In this document: positions 1 through 6,290 of the stretch, in pieces
Position numbering within the stretch: position 1 is the stretch's first letter
Layout of the letters: each line of letters opens with the position of its first letter
DNA from: Acidobacteriota bacterium
GTDB lineage: Bacteria; Acidobacteriota; Terriglobia; UBA7540
DNA length: 9,381 nucleotides
Reading direction: 5' to 3'
NCBI GenBank assembly: GCA_021827255.1
Contig: JAKAWO010000100.1
Coordinates: 1 to 9,381 of the forward strand
The notes under the pieces: model-generated
The model's database searches: none
Told to the model about the DNA's origin: nothing
The model's input: only the letters and a program-made list of their open reading frames with translations
Program-made: the position numbers and the translations under genes

Positions 1-407
1 GCTGGCCGGCGTTCCGGGTTCATCCCGAGGCGCCCGGCGTGCGGATTGATTTGATGCCGCGCGAGTTTGTTCCCCGGCCGATTCGAAATCCTTTTGCGTA
101 TTTCAGCCCGCGCGCAATCGCTCGCCGCTATCAGGCTGGCGCTTTGGCGCAAAATGGCGCGCCTCCCGTCGCAACCGCGCCTGCGCCCGTCACCCCGCCT
201 CCAAATCTTTCCTACCTCGGCTACGTCCTGATGCAAGGATCGCAGGTTGAGGCGATCATCGCCGACCATCTGGAGATCCACATGGTCCGGCAGGGCGATA
301 CGATTGAGGGCCGTTACCAAATCCTTCTGATTACCTCCCACGCCGTTGAGATCAATGACCTCGACAACAGCCAACTGTTTTGGCTGAAGGTTAACCCGTC
401 ACAGTGA
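1..407 (+). CDS. C-terminal part of a GspC/PilP-like secretion or pilus assembly protein (5' end outside window)
   Basis: The reading frame is open from the left edge, so 134 codons of a longer gene are visible; a GTG at 39 is in frame but nothing marks it as the start. The visible part has an Arg-Asn-Pro-Phe motif near the beginning, a proline/alanine-rich linker, and then a compact beta-rich segment with the pattern 'YLGYV', 'GDTIEGRYQILLI', 'AVEIND'. In GspC and PilP proteins such a small beta domain follows an R(N/D)PF motif and a flexible linker, and it works in the periplasm linking inner- and outer-membrane parts of type II secretion or type IV pilus machines. The match is from pattern recognition only; a lone envelope protein of unknown role is the alternative. 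The gene ends 161 bases before the pirin gene on the same strand and looks unrelated to it in function. Confidence 0.6.
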   Translation, partial: WPAFRVHPEAPGVRIDLMPREFVPRPIRNPFAYFSPRAIARRYQAGALAQNGAPPVATAPAPVTPPPNLSYLGYVLMQGSQVEAIIADHLEIHMVRQGDTIEGRYQILLITSHAVEINDLDNSQLFWLKVNPSQ

Positions 408-568
408 AGGATTCGATGATGGCCCTCCGAATGAAGGCGGATTGATCCGCGCTGGCCGCGGCGCTCCGCTGCCTTTGGCCAAAGCACGAACGCGCGTGGA
501 AAGCGCAGGGAATCTGTAACGACATCTGCTTCTGCTGCATCTAACCGCAATGCCAAGGGGGACGGAAC
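408..568 (+). other. Spacer between the GspC/PilP-like gene and the pirin gene, with two inverted repeats
   Basis: No gene is supported here. There is a short inverted repeat at 437-450 (six-base arms GCGGAT/ATCCGC with a two-base centre), about 30 bases after the upstream stop, and a perfect 12-base palindrome at 473-484. No T-run follows either, so neither is a typical intrinsic terminator. I found no convincing -35/-10 pair. The ribosome binding site of the pirin gene (AAGGGGGA, 555-562) closes the region. Confidence 0.5.
473..484. promoter_or_regulatory. Perfect 12-bp palindrome, possible operator upstream of the pirin gene
   Basis: CTTTGGCCAAAG is its own reverse complement over 12 bases and lies 84 bases upstream of the pirin start. 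Dimeric regulators bind such sites, and pirin genes are often under stress-responsive control, but no promoter is visible next to it and a single copy may be chance. Confidence 0.2.
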
Positions 569-1270
569 ATGATCCAGGTGATTAAATCTGACGAGCGATA
601 CCACGCGGAGCGCGGATGGCTCGACACGCGCTGGCACTTTTCTTTCGACGAATACTACGACCCGGACAACACGAACTGGGGGCCGCTGCGGGTGTTCAAC
701 GACGACGTGATTCAGGCGGGGCAGGGCTTCGGCTTCCATCCGCACCGCGACATGGAGATCATCACCTATGTGATTGATGGGGAGCTGGAGCACCGGGATA
801 ACACGGGCAACAAGGGAGTGGTCCATCCGGGCGAAGTGCAAGTGATGTCCGCCGGCACGGGCATTGTGCACTCGGAATACAACCACTCTAAGGAGCGCCC
901 TGTCCATCTTTTACAGCTTTGGATTACACCGCGTACGAACGGACGGAAGCCGCGCTGGGAGCAGCGGCAGTTCACTCCGGCCATGCGGCGGGGCAAGCTG
1001 CTGCCTGTGGCGTCTTCAGGCACGCTGCCGGAGACTCTGACGATTGACCAAGACGCGGAGATTTATGTCTCTTCGCTTCGAGCCGGGCAGGAACTGACCC
1101 ACACAAGTCGCGAGAACCGCAAGGCCTATCTCTTTGTGATCTCAGGAAGAGTGACGCTTAACGGGAAGAGCCTCGATGCCGGTGACCAGGCGCGCCTTGC
1201 GAAGGAGATCTCCCTCACGCTCAAGGCGGAAGCCGATTCGGAATTGATCCTTCTCGACCTGCCGGCTTGA
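569..1270 (+). CDS. Pirin family protein (YhhW-type, putative quercetin 2,3-dioxygenase)
   Basis: A 233-residue bicupin of normal length for bacterial pirins. The N-terminal cupin carries the four metal ligands in the same places as E. coli YhhW: His57 and His59 in 'GFGFHPHRDMEI', His101 and Glu103 in 'GTGIVHSEYN'. The C-terminal half (about 140-233) is the second, more diverged cupin with no metal site. Family members bind Fe or another divalent metal; some open the ring of quercetin in vitro, others act as redox-sensitive regulators, so the cellular role is open. There is no signal peptide, so the protein should be cytoplasmic. ATG at 569 is chosen because AAGGGGGA (555-562) sits six bases upstream and the protein begins in register with the family. 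It appears to be a single-gene unit: 161 bases separate it from the gene before and 292 from the gene after. Confidence 0.95.
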   Translation: MIQVIKSDERYHAERGWLDTRWHFSFDEYYDPDNTNWGPLRVFNDDVIQAGQGFGFHPHRDMEIITYVIDGELEHRDNTGNKGVVHPGEVQVMSAGTGIVHSEYNHSKERPVHLLQLWITPRTNGRKPRWEQRQFTPAMRRGKLLPVASSGTLPETLTIDQDAEIYVSSLRAGQELTHTSRENRKAYLFVISGRVTLNGKSLDAGDQARLAKEISLTLKAEADSELILLDLPA

Positions 1271-1326
1271 GACGAGCCCTGCGGTCCCTCAGCGCGTTTC
1301 TCTACAGGCCTCATGAGGGCGTGATC

Positions 1327-1372
1327 CGCCGTTCGCTTCCGTGCCAAGCTCAGGTGCGGAGGCGAAACGGCG
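1327..1372 (+). ncRNA. Strong RNA hairpin after the pirin gene (structured 3' element or terminator-like stem)
   Basis: Bases 1327-1333 pair with 1366-1372 and 1334-1345 pair with 1353-1364, leaving a one-base bulge (A1365) and a seven-base loop (1346-1352). That gives 19 pairs, 16 Watson-Crick and three G-U type (1337/1361, 1342/1356, 1343/1355). The wobbles are legal only in plus-strand RNA; on the other strand they would be A-C mismatches. The stem starts 57 bases after the pirin stop codon. No U-run follows, so it is not a classical intrinsic terminator. It may protect the 3' end of the pirin mRNA, end transcription without a U-tract, or belong to a small RNA or repeat family. Confidence 0.5.
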
Positions 1373-1406
1373 CGTGGTTCCGCAAACAGGCGCGCACGAC
1401 GCAATG

Positions 1407-1436
1407 TTGTGGCGCAATTCCCTCCCATGTTGTAAA
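1407..1436 (+). promoter_or_regulatory. Possible promoter for the exported glycosidase gene
   Basis: TTGTGG (1407-1412) and TGTAAA (1431-1436) are spaced by 18 bases and resemble a weak sigma-70 type pair. The 10-box is followed by a pyrimidine-rich stretch. If used, the mRNA would have a leader of about 120 bases before the GTG at 1563. This is by eye only; the -35 match is poor. Confidence 0.3.
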
Positions 1437-1562
1437 CTCCCTTCCCTGCATGCGGAAAACCAAAGCCGCGCCGGCATCGCTTCTCCTGGCGGCTTGTCGA
1501 GGTGCCAGCAACACGGTGAGTCATAGCGCCGAACGGGCGCGGACGAGGGAGGGGCTCGTCCA

Positions 1563-3434
1563 GTGAACCTGCGAATGAATTTAGCGAAGGCAATTTCAAG
1601 TGGCGCTCGGACCGCGGTGTGGATGGCGGTGGCGTTTACGGCGGCATTTGTCGCCGGGCCGCGCTCGGTATGGGCCGGCGACGAGAGTACCGCCGTGGCA
1701 ATGAACTACCAGTCGCCATATCTGAAGGTCGAGCTGGCCAACAACCAGCCGAATTTTCTGACGCTCGCGGTGGATTCGTTGGGCAACGGCCGGCTCGGCA
1801 CGAATCTCGTTCGCCAGCCGCCTGCGCCCTCGCAGGCTTTTGACGTGCGCTGGCAGGGGCACACCGCAGAGTACCGGCCCGCCGGCGCGCCGCTTTCAAC
1901 GCCTCCTGTCTGGTCGTTTGACTTTTCCGAGCGCGCCATGATCATTCGCTCGGCGTACACTCCGGGCGAAACCACATCGCCCCTGACGGTGACTTTTAAT
2001 CCTTGGGCCTCCCACGCGACGTTGCTGGGCCTGTTTAATAGAGAAGAAAGCATCCGCCTTCCGGCGCTTCTGCATTTCCCCGACCAGGGGACATTCCGCA
2101 TCACCACGGAGCAAGGCGGGAGCGTTGCGCTGGGTTACGCGGCGCAGCGATTTTCAGGCCACTCCGATCAGGACTACGTCCGCGTGACTTTTCCCGCCGC
2201 CTCGGCGGCAGAGCCTGTTCTCGAATATGCGCTCCACGTTGTGGACATTTACCCGGGCGGAGCGAACCTGGCTGGCGATCCCCGGTTTGACGGTTTCCGG
2301 CGCAACTTCCTCAACATTTTCCAACTCAGCGCCCGCCGGCGTGTGCTCGCCAACAACGCTGCCAGCGATCCTTGCGCCTTTACGGTTTATATGTACTCCG
2401 CCGTGGCTCGGCGTTCGCCGCCGCTTGCTAAGGGCCTGACCGCGCTCGACATAGTTCGGCAAAGCCTCAACCGTTATCTCCACGGAATGAAAGCTTACGG
2501 AATCCCTGGCTACAACAACGACCACCAACCTTATACCTTTCTGGATACTTATCCCTCATTGGTGATCGCGGCGTCGGACTATGTCAGTGGGAGCAATGAC
2601 ATGGCGTGGCTCAAGCAGAATTATCCGGGGCTCAAGTCTTGGGCGGCAAAAATGATAGGCCAGGAGGACAAGAACGGTCTCGTCTCATATCCAGCGAGCG
2701 GCAATTCCGGCTCCTGGCCGAAGAAAATCGTGCTGCGTCCGGCCAACTGGTGGGACACCATCGGCTTTGGCCATGAAGATGCGTACTCCAACGCGCTCGC
2801 CTATCACGCGCTGTTGGGCATGGCGGAAATGGCCGGCCGCCTGCACCGGCCGCAGGATGTTGCCCTTTATGCCTCGAACGCACAGAGGATACGCTCGATT
2901 TACGTCAAGACCTTCTACGACCCCGCTACCGGCGTTCTAGCGGGTTGGAAGAGTGCCGATGGCAAGCTCCACGATTATTACTTTACGTTCGTCAACGGCG
3001 TGGCGATCAGCTATGGTTTGGTGCCAACGGGCCTAGCCAATCGGATCATGGACCACCTCTTGGCCAAGATGAAGGCGGTTGGCTACACGCATTTCCAATA
3101 TGGCCTGCCGGGCAATTTGATTCCTATTCGGCCCGCGGACTACGTGGATCACAGCGCATTTGCGGGCTATAAGCGATTCCAGACTTACGAAAATGGCGGC
3201 GCGACAGGAGATTTTGCCTATTTCACCCTCCAGGCTCTGTATAAGCTCGGGCGGCGCCGGCAGGCCGACGCCATATTGTTTCCCATGCTGCGCGGCTTTG
3301 CGGAGGGGGGCTTTCAAGGGAAAGGGCCGAATGGCTTGACTTACGACTGGAAAACCTGGAATGGCTCGGCTCGCGGATACGAGGGCCTGCTGGCCGATAA
3401 TTATCTCGCGCTGCTGGCCGTTCTGGACCGCTAG
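1563..3434 (+). CDS. Exported six-hairpin (alpha/alpha)6-barrel glycosidase-like protein
   Basis: A 623-residue protein with a signal peptide: positive n-region (Arg4, Lys9, Arg16), hydrophobic stretch about 17-32, and likely cleavage after Ala38 ('SVWA'). Residues about 45-290 look like an N-terminal beta-sandwich. Residues about 295-623 form a helical repeat typical of six-hairpin glycosidases, with 'WWDTIGFGHEDAYSNAL' (396-412), 'YENGG' (542-546), 'DWKTWNG' (595-601) and 'GYEGLLADNY' (605-614). Acidic residues in these motifs (Asp398, Glu405, Asp406, Glu543, Glu607) are candidates for catalysis, but I cannot assign a CAZy family or substrate; alpha-L-rhamnosidase-like or glucosidase-like activity are the nearest guesses. 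GTG at 1563 is preferred because GAGGGAGGGG lies eight bases upstream; the ATG at 1575 would be too far from it. The gene is followed after 139 bases by another glycosidase on the same strand, suggesting joint work on one glycan. Confidence 0.8.
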   Translation: MNLRMNLAKAISSGARTAVWMAVAFTAAFVAGPRSVWAGDESTAVAMNYQSPYLKVELANNQPNFLTLAVDSLGNGRLGTNLVRQPPAPSQAFDVRWQGHTAEYRPAGAPLSTPPVWSFDFSERAMIIRSAYTPGETTSPLTVTFNPWASHATLLGLFNREESIRLPALLHFPDQGTFRITTEQGGSVALGYAAQRFSGHSDQDYVRVTFPAASAAEPVLEYALHVVDIYPGGANLAGDPRFDGFRRNFLNIFQLSARRRVLANNAASDPCAFTVYMYSAVARRSPPLAKGLTALDIVRQSLNRYLHGMKAYGIPGYNNDHQPYTFLDTYPSLVIAASDYVSGSNDMAWLKQNYPGLKSWAAKMIGQEDKNGLVSYPASGNSGSWPKKIVLRPANWWDTIGFGHEDAYSNALAYHALLGMAEMAGRLHRPQDVALYASNAQRIRSIYVKTFYDPATGVLAGWKSADGKLHDYYFTFVNGVAISYGLVPTGLANRIMDHLLAKMKAVGYTHFQYGLPGNLIPIRPADYVDHSAFAGYKRFQTYENGGATGDFAYFTLQALYKLGRRRQADAILFPMLRGFAEGGFQGKGPNGLTYDWKTWNGSARGYEGLLADNYLALLAVLDR

Positions 3435-3573
3435 CCGCTCCTGCTTGACATCGCCGCGCCCGTAAGAGGCGACGAACTACCTGCCATTCAGGCGTCCCGC
3501 CGCGGGTCACAATCCGGAGGGTCGCCGTCTCCCGAACCACCAGCTTGTATAATCCTGTTCCGAGGAACATTGC
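3435..3573 (+). other. Spacer between the two glycosidase genes
   Basis: No gene and no clear terminator. A TTGACA at 3445-3450 has no -10 box at a usable distance. The only clear signals are the TATAAT box at 3548-3553 and the ribosome binding site just before the next gene. Confidence 0.5.
3548..3553 (+). promoter_or_regulatory. Consensus -10 box (TATAAT) for the glucosidase gene
   Basis: A perfect TATAAT lies 20 bases before the ATG at 3574. Transcription would begin about 3559-3561, giving a leader of only some 13-15 bases that just includes the GAGGA ribosome binding site (3562-3566). No good -35 hexamer sits 16-18 bases upstream, so the promoter would depend on the -10 box or an activator. 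In this GC-rich sequence a chance TATAAT at this place is unlikely but possible. Confidence 0.45.
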
Positions 3574-6213
3574 ATGACCGCTGAAGAGCAACGGCTTGAA
3601 GAATCGCGCGAGCGCGAAGAAAACTGGAAGCGCTGGGGTCCCTATTTGAGCGAGCGGCAATGGGGAACCGTCCGGGAAGATTACAGCGCCAACGGCACGG
3701 CTTGGGAATATTTGCCGCACGATCACGCGCGCTCGAGGACCTATCGCTGGGGGGAAGACGGCATCGCCGGCATTTCCGACCGGCATCAATACATTTGCTT
3801 CGCGGTGGCGCTTTGGAATGGGCGCGACCCCATCCTGAAAGAGCGGCTCTTCGGCCTGACGGGCAACGAGGGCAATCATGGCGAGGATGTAAAAGAGTAC
3901 TACTTCTATTTGGATTCCACTCCCACGCATTCCTACATGAAATATCTCTACAAATATCCTCAAGCCGAGTTCCCTTATACCTGGCTGGTGGAAGAGAACC
4001 GCCGGCGGACGCGTAAGGATTCTGAATTCGAGCTGGTGGACACAGGGGTATTTAACGAGAACCGATATTTCGATGTGTTCATCGAGTACGCCAAGGCGAA
4101 CCCTGAGGAGATGCTGATTCGCATCACTGCCTGGAACCGAGGGCCGGAGCCGGCCGAGCTGCACCTGCTGCCCACGCTCTGGTTCCGAAACCGCTGGGCC
4201 TGGAACCGCGACAGCCACCGCCCACGATTATCCAAAGACAACGCTCCGTCCGGAACGATAGCGGTCAAGGCGGAACATGCGTATTACGGAACGCGGTGGC
4301 TGGTTGCGGCTGGCGCTCCGGGGCTGTTGTTCACAGAAAACGAGAGCAATTTCGAGCGACTGTGGGGAGTGAAGAGCCTGTCGCCCTACGTGAAGGACGG
4401 AATCCATGAAGCCGTCGTTCACGGCAACAAGGCGGCCGTCAATCCGGCGCAGGCAGGGACAAAGGCTGCGGCGCACTACCGCAGCGTGGTCGAGCCAGGG
4501 CAGGCTTGGACGCTGCGGCTCCGGTTCAGCGAACACTTGCCCGAAGATCCCTTCGGAGAAAGCTTCGAAGAAATCTTCGCCCAACGCATCGCCGAGGCGG
4601 ACGAGTTTTACGCTACGATCGTTCCTCAGAATCTTTCCACAGATTGTAATAAGGTGATGCGGCAAGCGCTCGGCGGACTACTTCTGGGAAAACAGTTTTA
4701 TCACTACGACGTGCGGACCTGGCTCAGAGGCGATCCGGCTTTTCCGCCTCCGCCGCCCCAGCGGGGGAATGGGCGCAACCATCAGTGGGTCCATCTGTAC
4801 AACGGCGACGTCATTTCCATGCCGGACAAGTGGGAATATCCGTGGTATGCGGCGTGGGATTTGGCCTTCCATTGCGTCACGCTGGCGCTGGTGGACCCGG
4901 ACTTTGCCAAGGAGCAGCTCATTCTGATGCTGCGCGAATGGTATATGCACCCGAATGGACAGCTTCCGGCTTACGAATGGGCTTTCAACGATGTCAATCC
5001 TCCGGTCCACGCCTGGGCTGCCTGGCGCGTTTACAAGATCGAAAGGCGGCGGCGGGGGAAAGGCGACCGCGAATTTCTGGAGCGCGTGTTCCATAAACTT
5101 TTACTGAATTTCACTTGGTGGGTGAACCGCAAAGACGCCGCGGGAATGAACGTCTTTGAGGGCGGCTTTTTGGGCCTCGACAACATTGGCGTGTTCGATC
5201 GCTCGAAGCCGCTGCCCGGCGGTGGGCACATCGAGCAATCGGACGGCACCAGTTGGATGGGGATGTTTTGCTTGGTGATGCTGGCCATGGCCTTCGAGCT
5301 GGCAGTTGAGGATCCGGCTTACGAGGACGTGGCGAGCAAATTTTTCGAGCACTTCGTCTATATTGCCGACGCCATGAACAACCGCGGCGGCAAAGGCATC
5401 CGGCTGTGGGATGAGGCGGATGGTTTTTATTACGATGTGCTCGGTTTCAGCAACGGCTCGCACCTATTTATGAAAGTGCGCTCGATGGTGGGGCTGATCC
5501 CTCTTTTTGCGGTCCATTCGCTGGAACCGCTGGTCATGAAACAGTTCTCCGGCTTTCGCAAAAGAATGCAGTGGTTCCTGGATTTTCATCCGCGGATGGA
5601 CCAACTGCTCGACGCCAGCCAGAAGTCCGAGGGCGGCGTGCGGCGGCTGCTGTCGCTGGCCAGGCGCGACCGCCTGCTGCGAGTGTTGCGCTATATGCTG
5701 GATGAAAACGAGTTTCTCTCGCCTTACGGCATTCGCTCCCTCTCAAAATTCCACCTCGACCATCCTTATGCCATCGAGATCGGTGGCCAGCGCTACTCCG
5801 TGAATTACGAGCCGGCCGAGTCCACCACAGGCCTGTTTGGCGGAAATTCCAACTGGCGCGGGCCGGTCTGGTTCCCCTTGAACTTTCTACTGATTGAGGC
5901 GCTCCAAAGGTTTCATTACTATTTCGGGAACGATCTCCGCGTGGAGTGCCCGACGGGCTCCGGCCAGTTTCTGGACCTCTGGCAAGTAGCCCGGGAGATT
6001 TCCCAGCGGCTGACGCGTATTTTCCTTCGTCGGCCCGACGGCACACGCCCCGTCTATGGCGGCACGCAAATTTTCCAAAGCGATCCTTACTGGCGCGACC
6101 TCATCTTGTTCTACGAGTATTTCCACGGTGACAACGGCGCAGGCATCGGCGCCAGCCATCAAACCGGCTGGACGGCGCTGGTGGCGAAGCTGTTGCAGCA
6201 AAGCGGGCAGTGA
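3574..6213 (+). CDS. GH63/MGH1-like glucosidase, cytoplasmic
   Basis: An 879-residue protein of the bacterial family usually annotated 'glucosidase' or GH63-related (mannosyl-oligosaccharide glucosidase / MGH1-like clan), of normal length for it. The charged N-terminus has no signal peptide or membrane segment. The N-terminal half (about 20-340) is beta-rich; the C-terminal half is the (alpha/alpha)6 catalytic barrel. Family signatures visible: a proline run at 391-395, 'MPDKWEYPWYAAWDLAF' with Asp429, 'PNGQLPAYEWAF', 'SDGTSWMG' around Asp557, 'YEPAESTTGLFGG' with Glu749, 'NWRGPVWFPLN' (760-770), and the C-terminal 'GASHQTGWTALVAKL'. GH63 enzymes use an Asp acid and a Glu base; Asp429 and Glu749 are reasonable candidates, not proven. 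Known relatives hydrolyse alpha-glucosidic bonds with inversion, acting on oligosaccharides or glucosyl- or mannosylglycerate; the substrate here is unknown. The start is fixed by GAGGA (3562-3566), seven bases before the ATG. It follows an exported glycosidase gene, consistent with processing imported sugars, though it has its own likely promoter. Confidence 0.88.
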   Translation: MTAEEQRLEESREREENWKRWGPYLSERQWGTVREDYSANGTAWEYLPHDHARSRTYRWGEDGIAGISDRHQYICFAVALWNGRDPILKERLFGLTGNEGNHGEDVKEYYFYLDSTPTHSYMKYLYKYPQAEFPYTWLVEENRRRTRKDSEFELVDTGVFNENRYFDVFIEYAKANPEEMLIRITAWNRGPEPAELHLLPTLWFRNRWAWNRDSHRPRLSKDNAPSGTIAVKAEHAYYGTRWLVAAGAPGLLFTENESNFERLWGVKSLSPYVKDGIHEAVVHGNKAAVNPAQAGTKAAAHYRSVVEPGQAWTLRLRFSEHLPEDPFGESFEEIFAQRIAEADEFYATIVPQNLSTDCNKVMRQALGGLLLGKQFYHYDVRTWLRGDPAFPPPPPQRGNGRNHQWVHLYNGDVISMPDKWEYPWYAAWDLAFHCVTLALVDPDFAKEQLILMLREWYMHPNGQLPAYEWAFNDVNPPVHAWAAWRVYKIERRRRGKGDREFLERVFHKLLLNFTWWVNRKDAAGMNVFEGGFLGLDNIGVFDRSKPLPGGGHIEQSDGTSWMGMFCLVMLAMAFELAVEDPAYEDVASKFFEHFVYIADAMNNRGGKGIRLWDEADGFYYDVLGFSNGSHLFMKVRSMVGLIPLFAVHSLEPLVMKQFSGFRKRMQWFLDFHPRMDQLLDASQKSEGGVRRLLSLARRDRLLRVLRYMLDENEFLSPYGIRSLSKFHLDHPYAIEIGGQRYSVNYEPAESTTGLFGGNSNWRGPVWFPLNFLLIEALQRFHYYFGNDLRVECPTGSGQFLDLWQVAREISQRLTRIFLRRPDGTRPVYGGTQIFQSDPYWRDLILFYEYFHGDNGAGIGASHQTGWTALVAKLLQQSGQ

Positions 6214-6237
6214 TTCCTGCCGGTTTGGGATCCCCGG

Positions 6238-6282
6238 TCTGCGGCGGATTCGTTGGGATACCTTCAGCTCGGAATCCGCAGA
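6238..6282. terminator. Inverted repeat between convergent genes, possible bidirectional terminator
   Basis: TCTGCGG (6238-6244) pairs with CCGCAGA (6276-6282); after a three-base bulge the stem continues with four more pairs (6248-6251 with 6272-6275), closing a 20-base loop. It lies 24 bases after the glucosidase stop and 8 bases beyond the cyclase stop, where a shared terminator would be expected. There is no T-run on either side, so the call rests on position and pairing only. Confidence 0.35.
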
Positions 6283-6290
6283 AGGCTGCT

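Larger units (their letters stand above)
1271..1562 (+). other. Gene-poor interval with a long hairpin and a weak promoter candidate
   Basis: No gene is convincing in these 292 bases. A frame open from a TTG at 1267 to a stop at 1566 overlaps both neighbours by a few bases, but its translation is rich in Arg, Cys and Ser and looks like non-coding sequence read through. Visible structure: a 10-base palindrome CCTCATGAGG at 1309-1318, a 19-pair hairpin at 1327-1372, a possible promoter at 1407-1436, and the ribosome binding site of the next gene (GAGGGAGGGG, 1545-1554). Confidence 0.5.

Noticed and set aside
437..450. GCGGAT/ATCCGC inverted repeat as terminator of the first gene
   Set aside because: The stem is only six pairs with a two-base centre, which cannot close as a normal hairpin loop, and no T-run follows.
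314..907. 197-codon open frame on the minus strand
   Set aside because: It overlaps the pirin gene and the preceding gene in antisense; its composition (His, Arg and Val rich) is that of a shadow frame.
1267..1566. 99-codon plus-strand frame filling the gap between pirin and glycosidase, overlapping both by a few bases
   Set aside because: It starts at TTG without a ribosome binding site, has many Arg and Cys residues, spans the 19-pair hairpin, and matches no family; the neat overlaps are probably chance.
3445..3450. TTGACA as a -35 box for the glucosidase gene
   Set aside because: The TATAAT at 3548 is far too distant and no -10 box lies 15-19 bases downstream.
3223..4218. 331-codon open frame on the minus strand
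   Set aside because: It lies antisense to the ends of two well-supported glycosidase genes, its translation shows no recognisable domain, and long antisense frames are common in GC-rich genes.
4744..4758. Proline run in the glucosidase as a possible insertion or low-complexity expansion
   Set aside because: As I recall, a proline-rich segment just before the conserved 'GRNHQW' and 'MPDKWEYPWYAAWD' motifs is normal for this family, so it is not an oddity.
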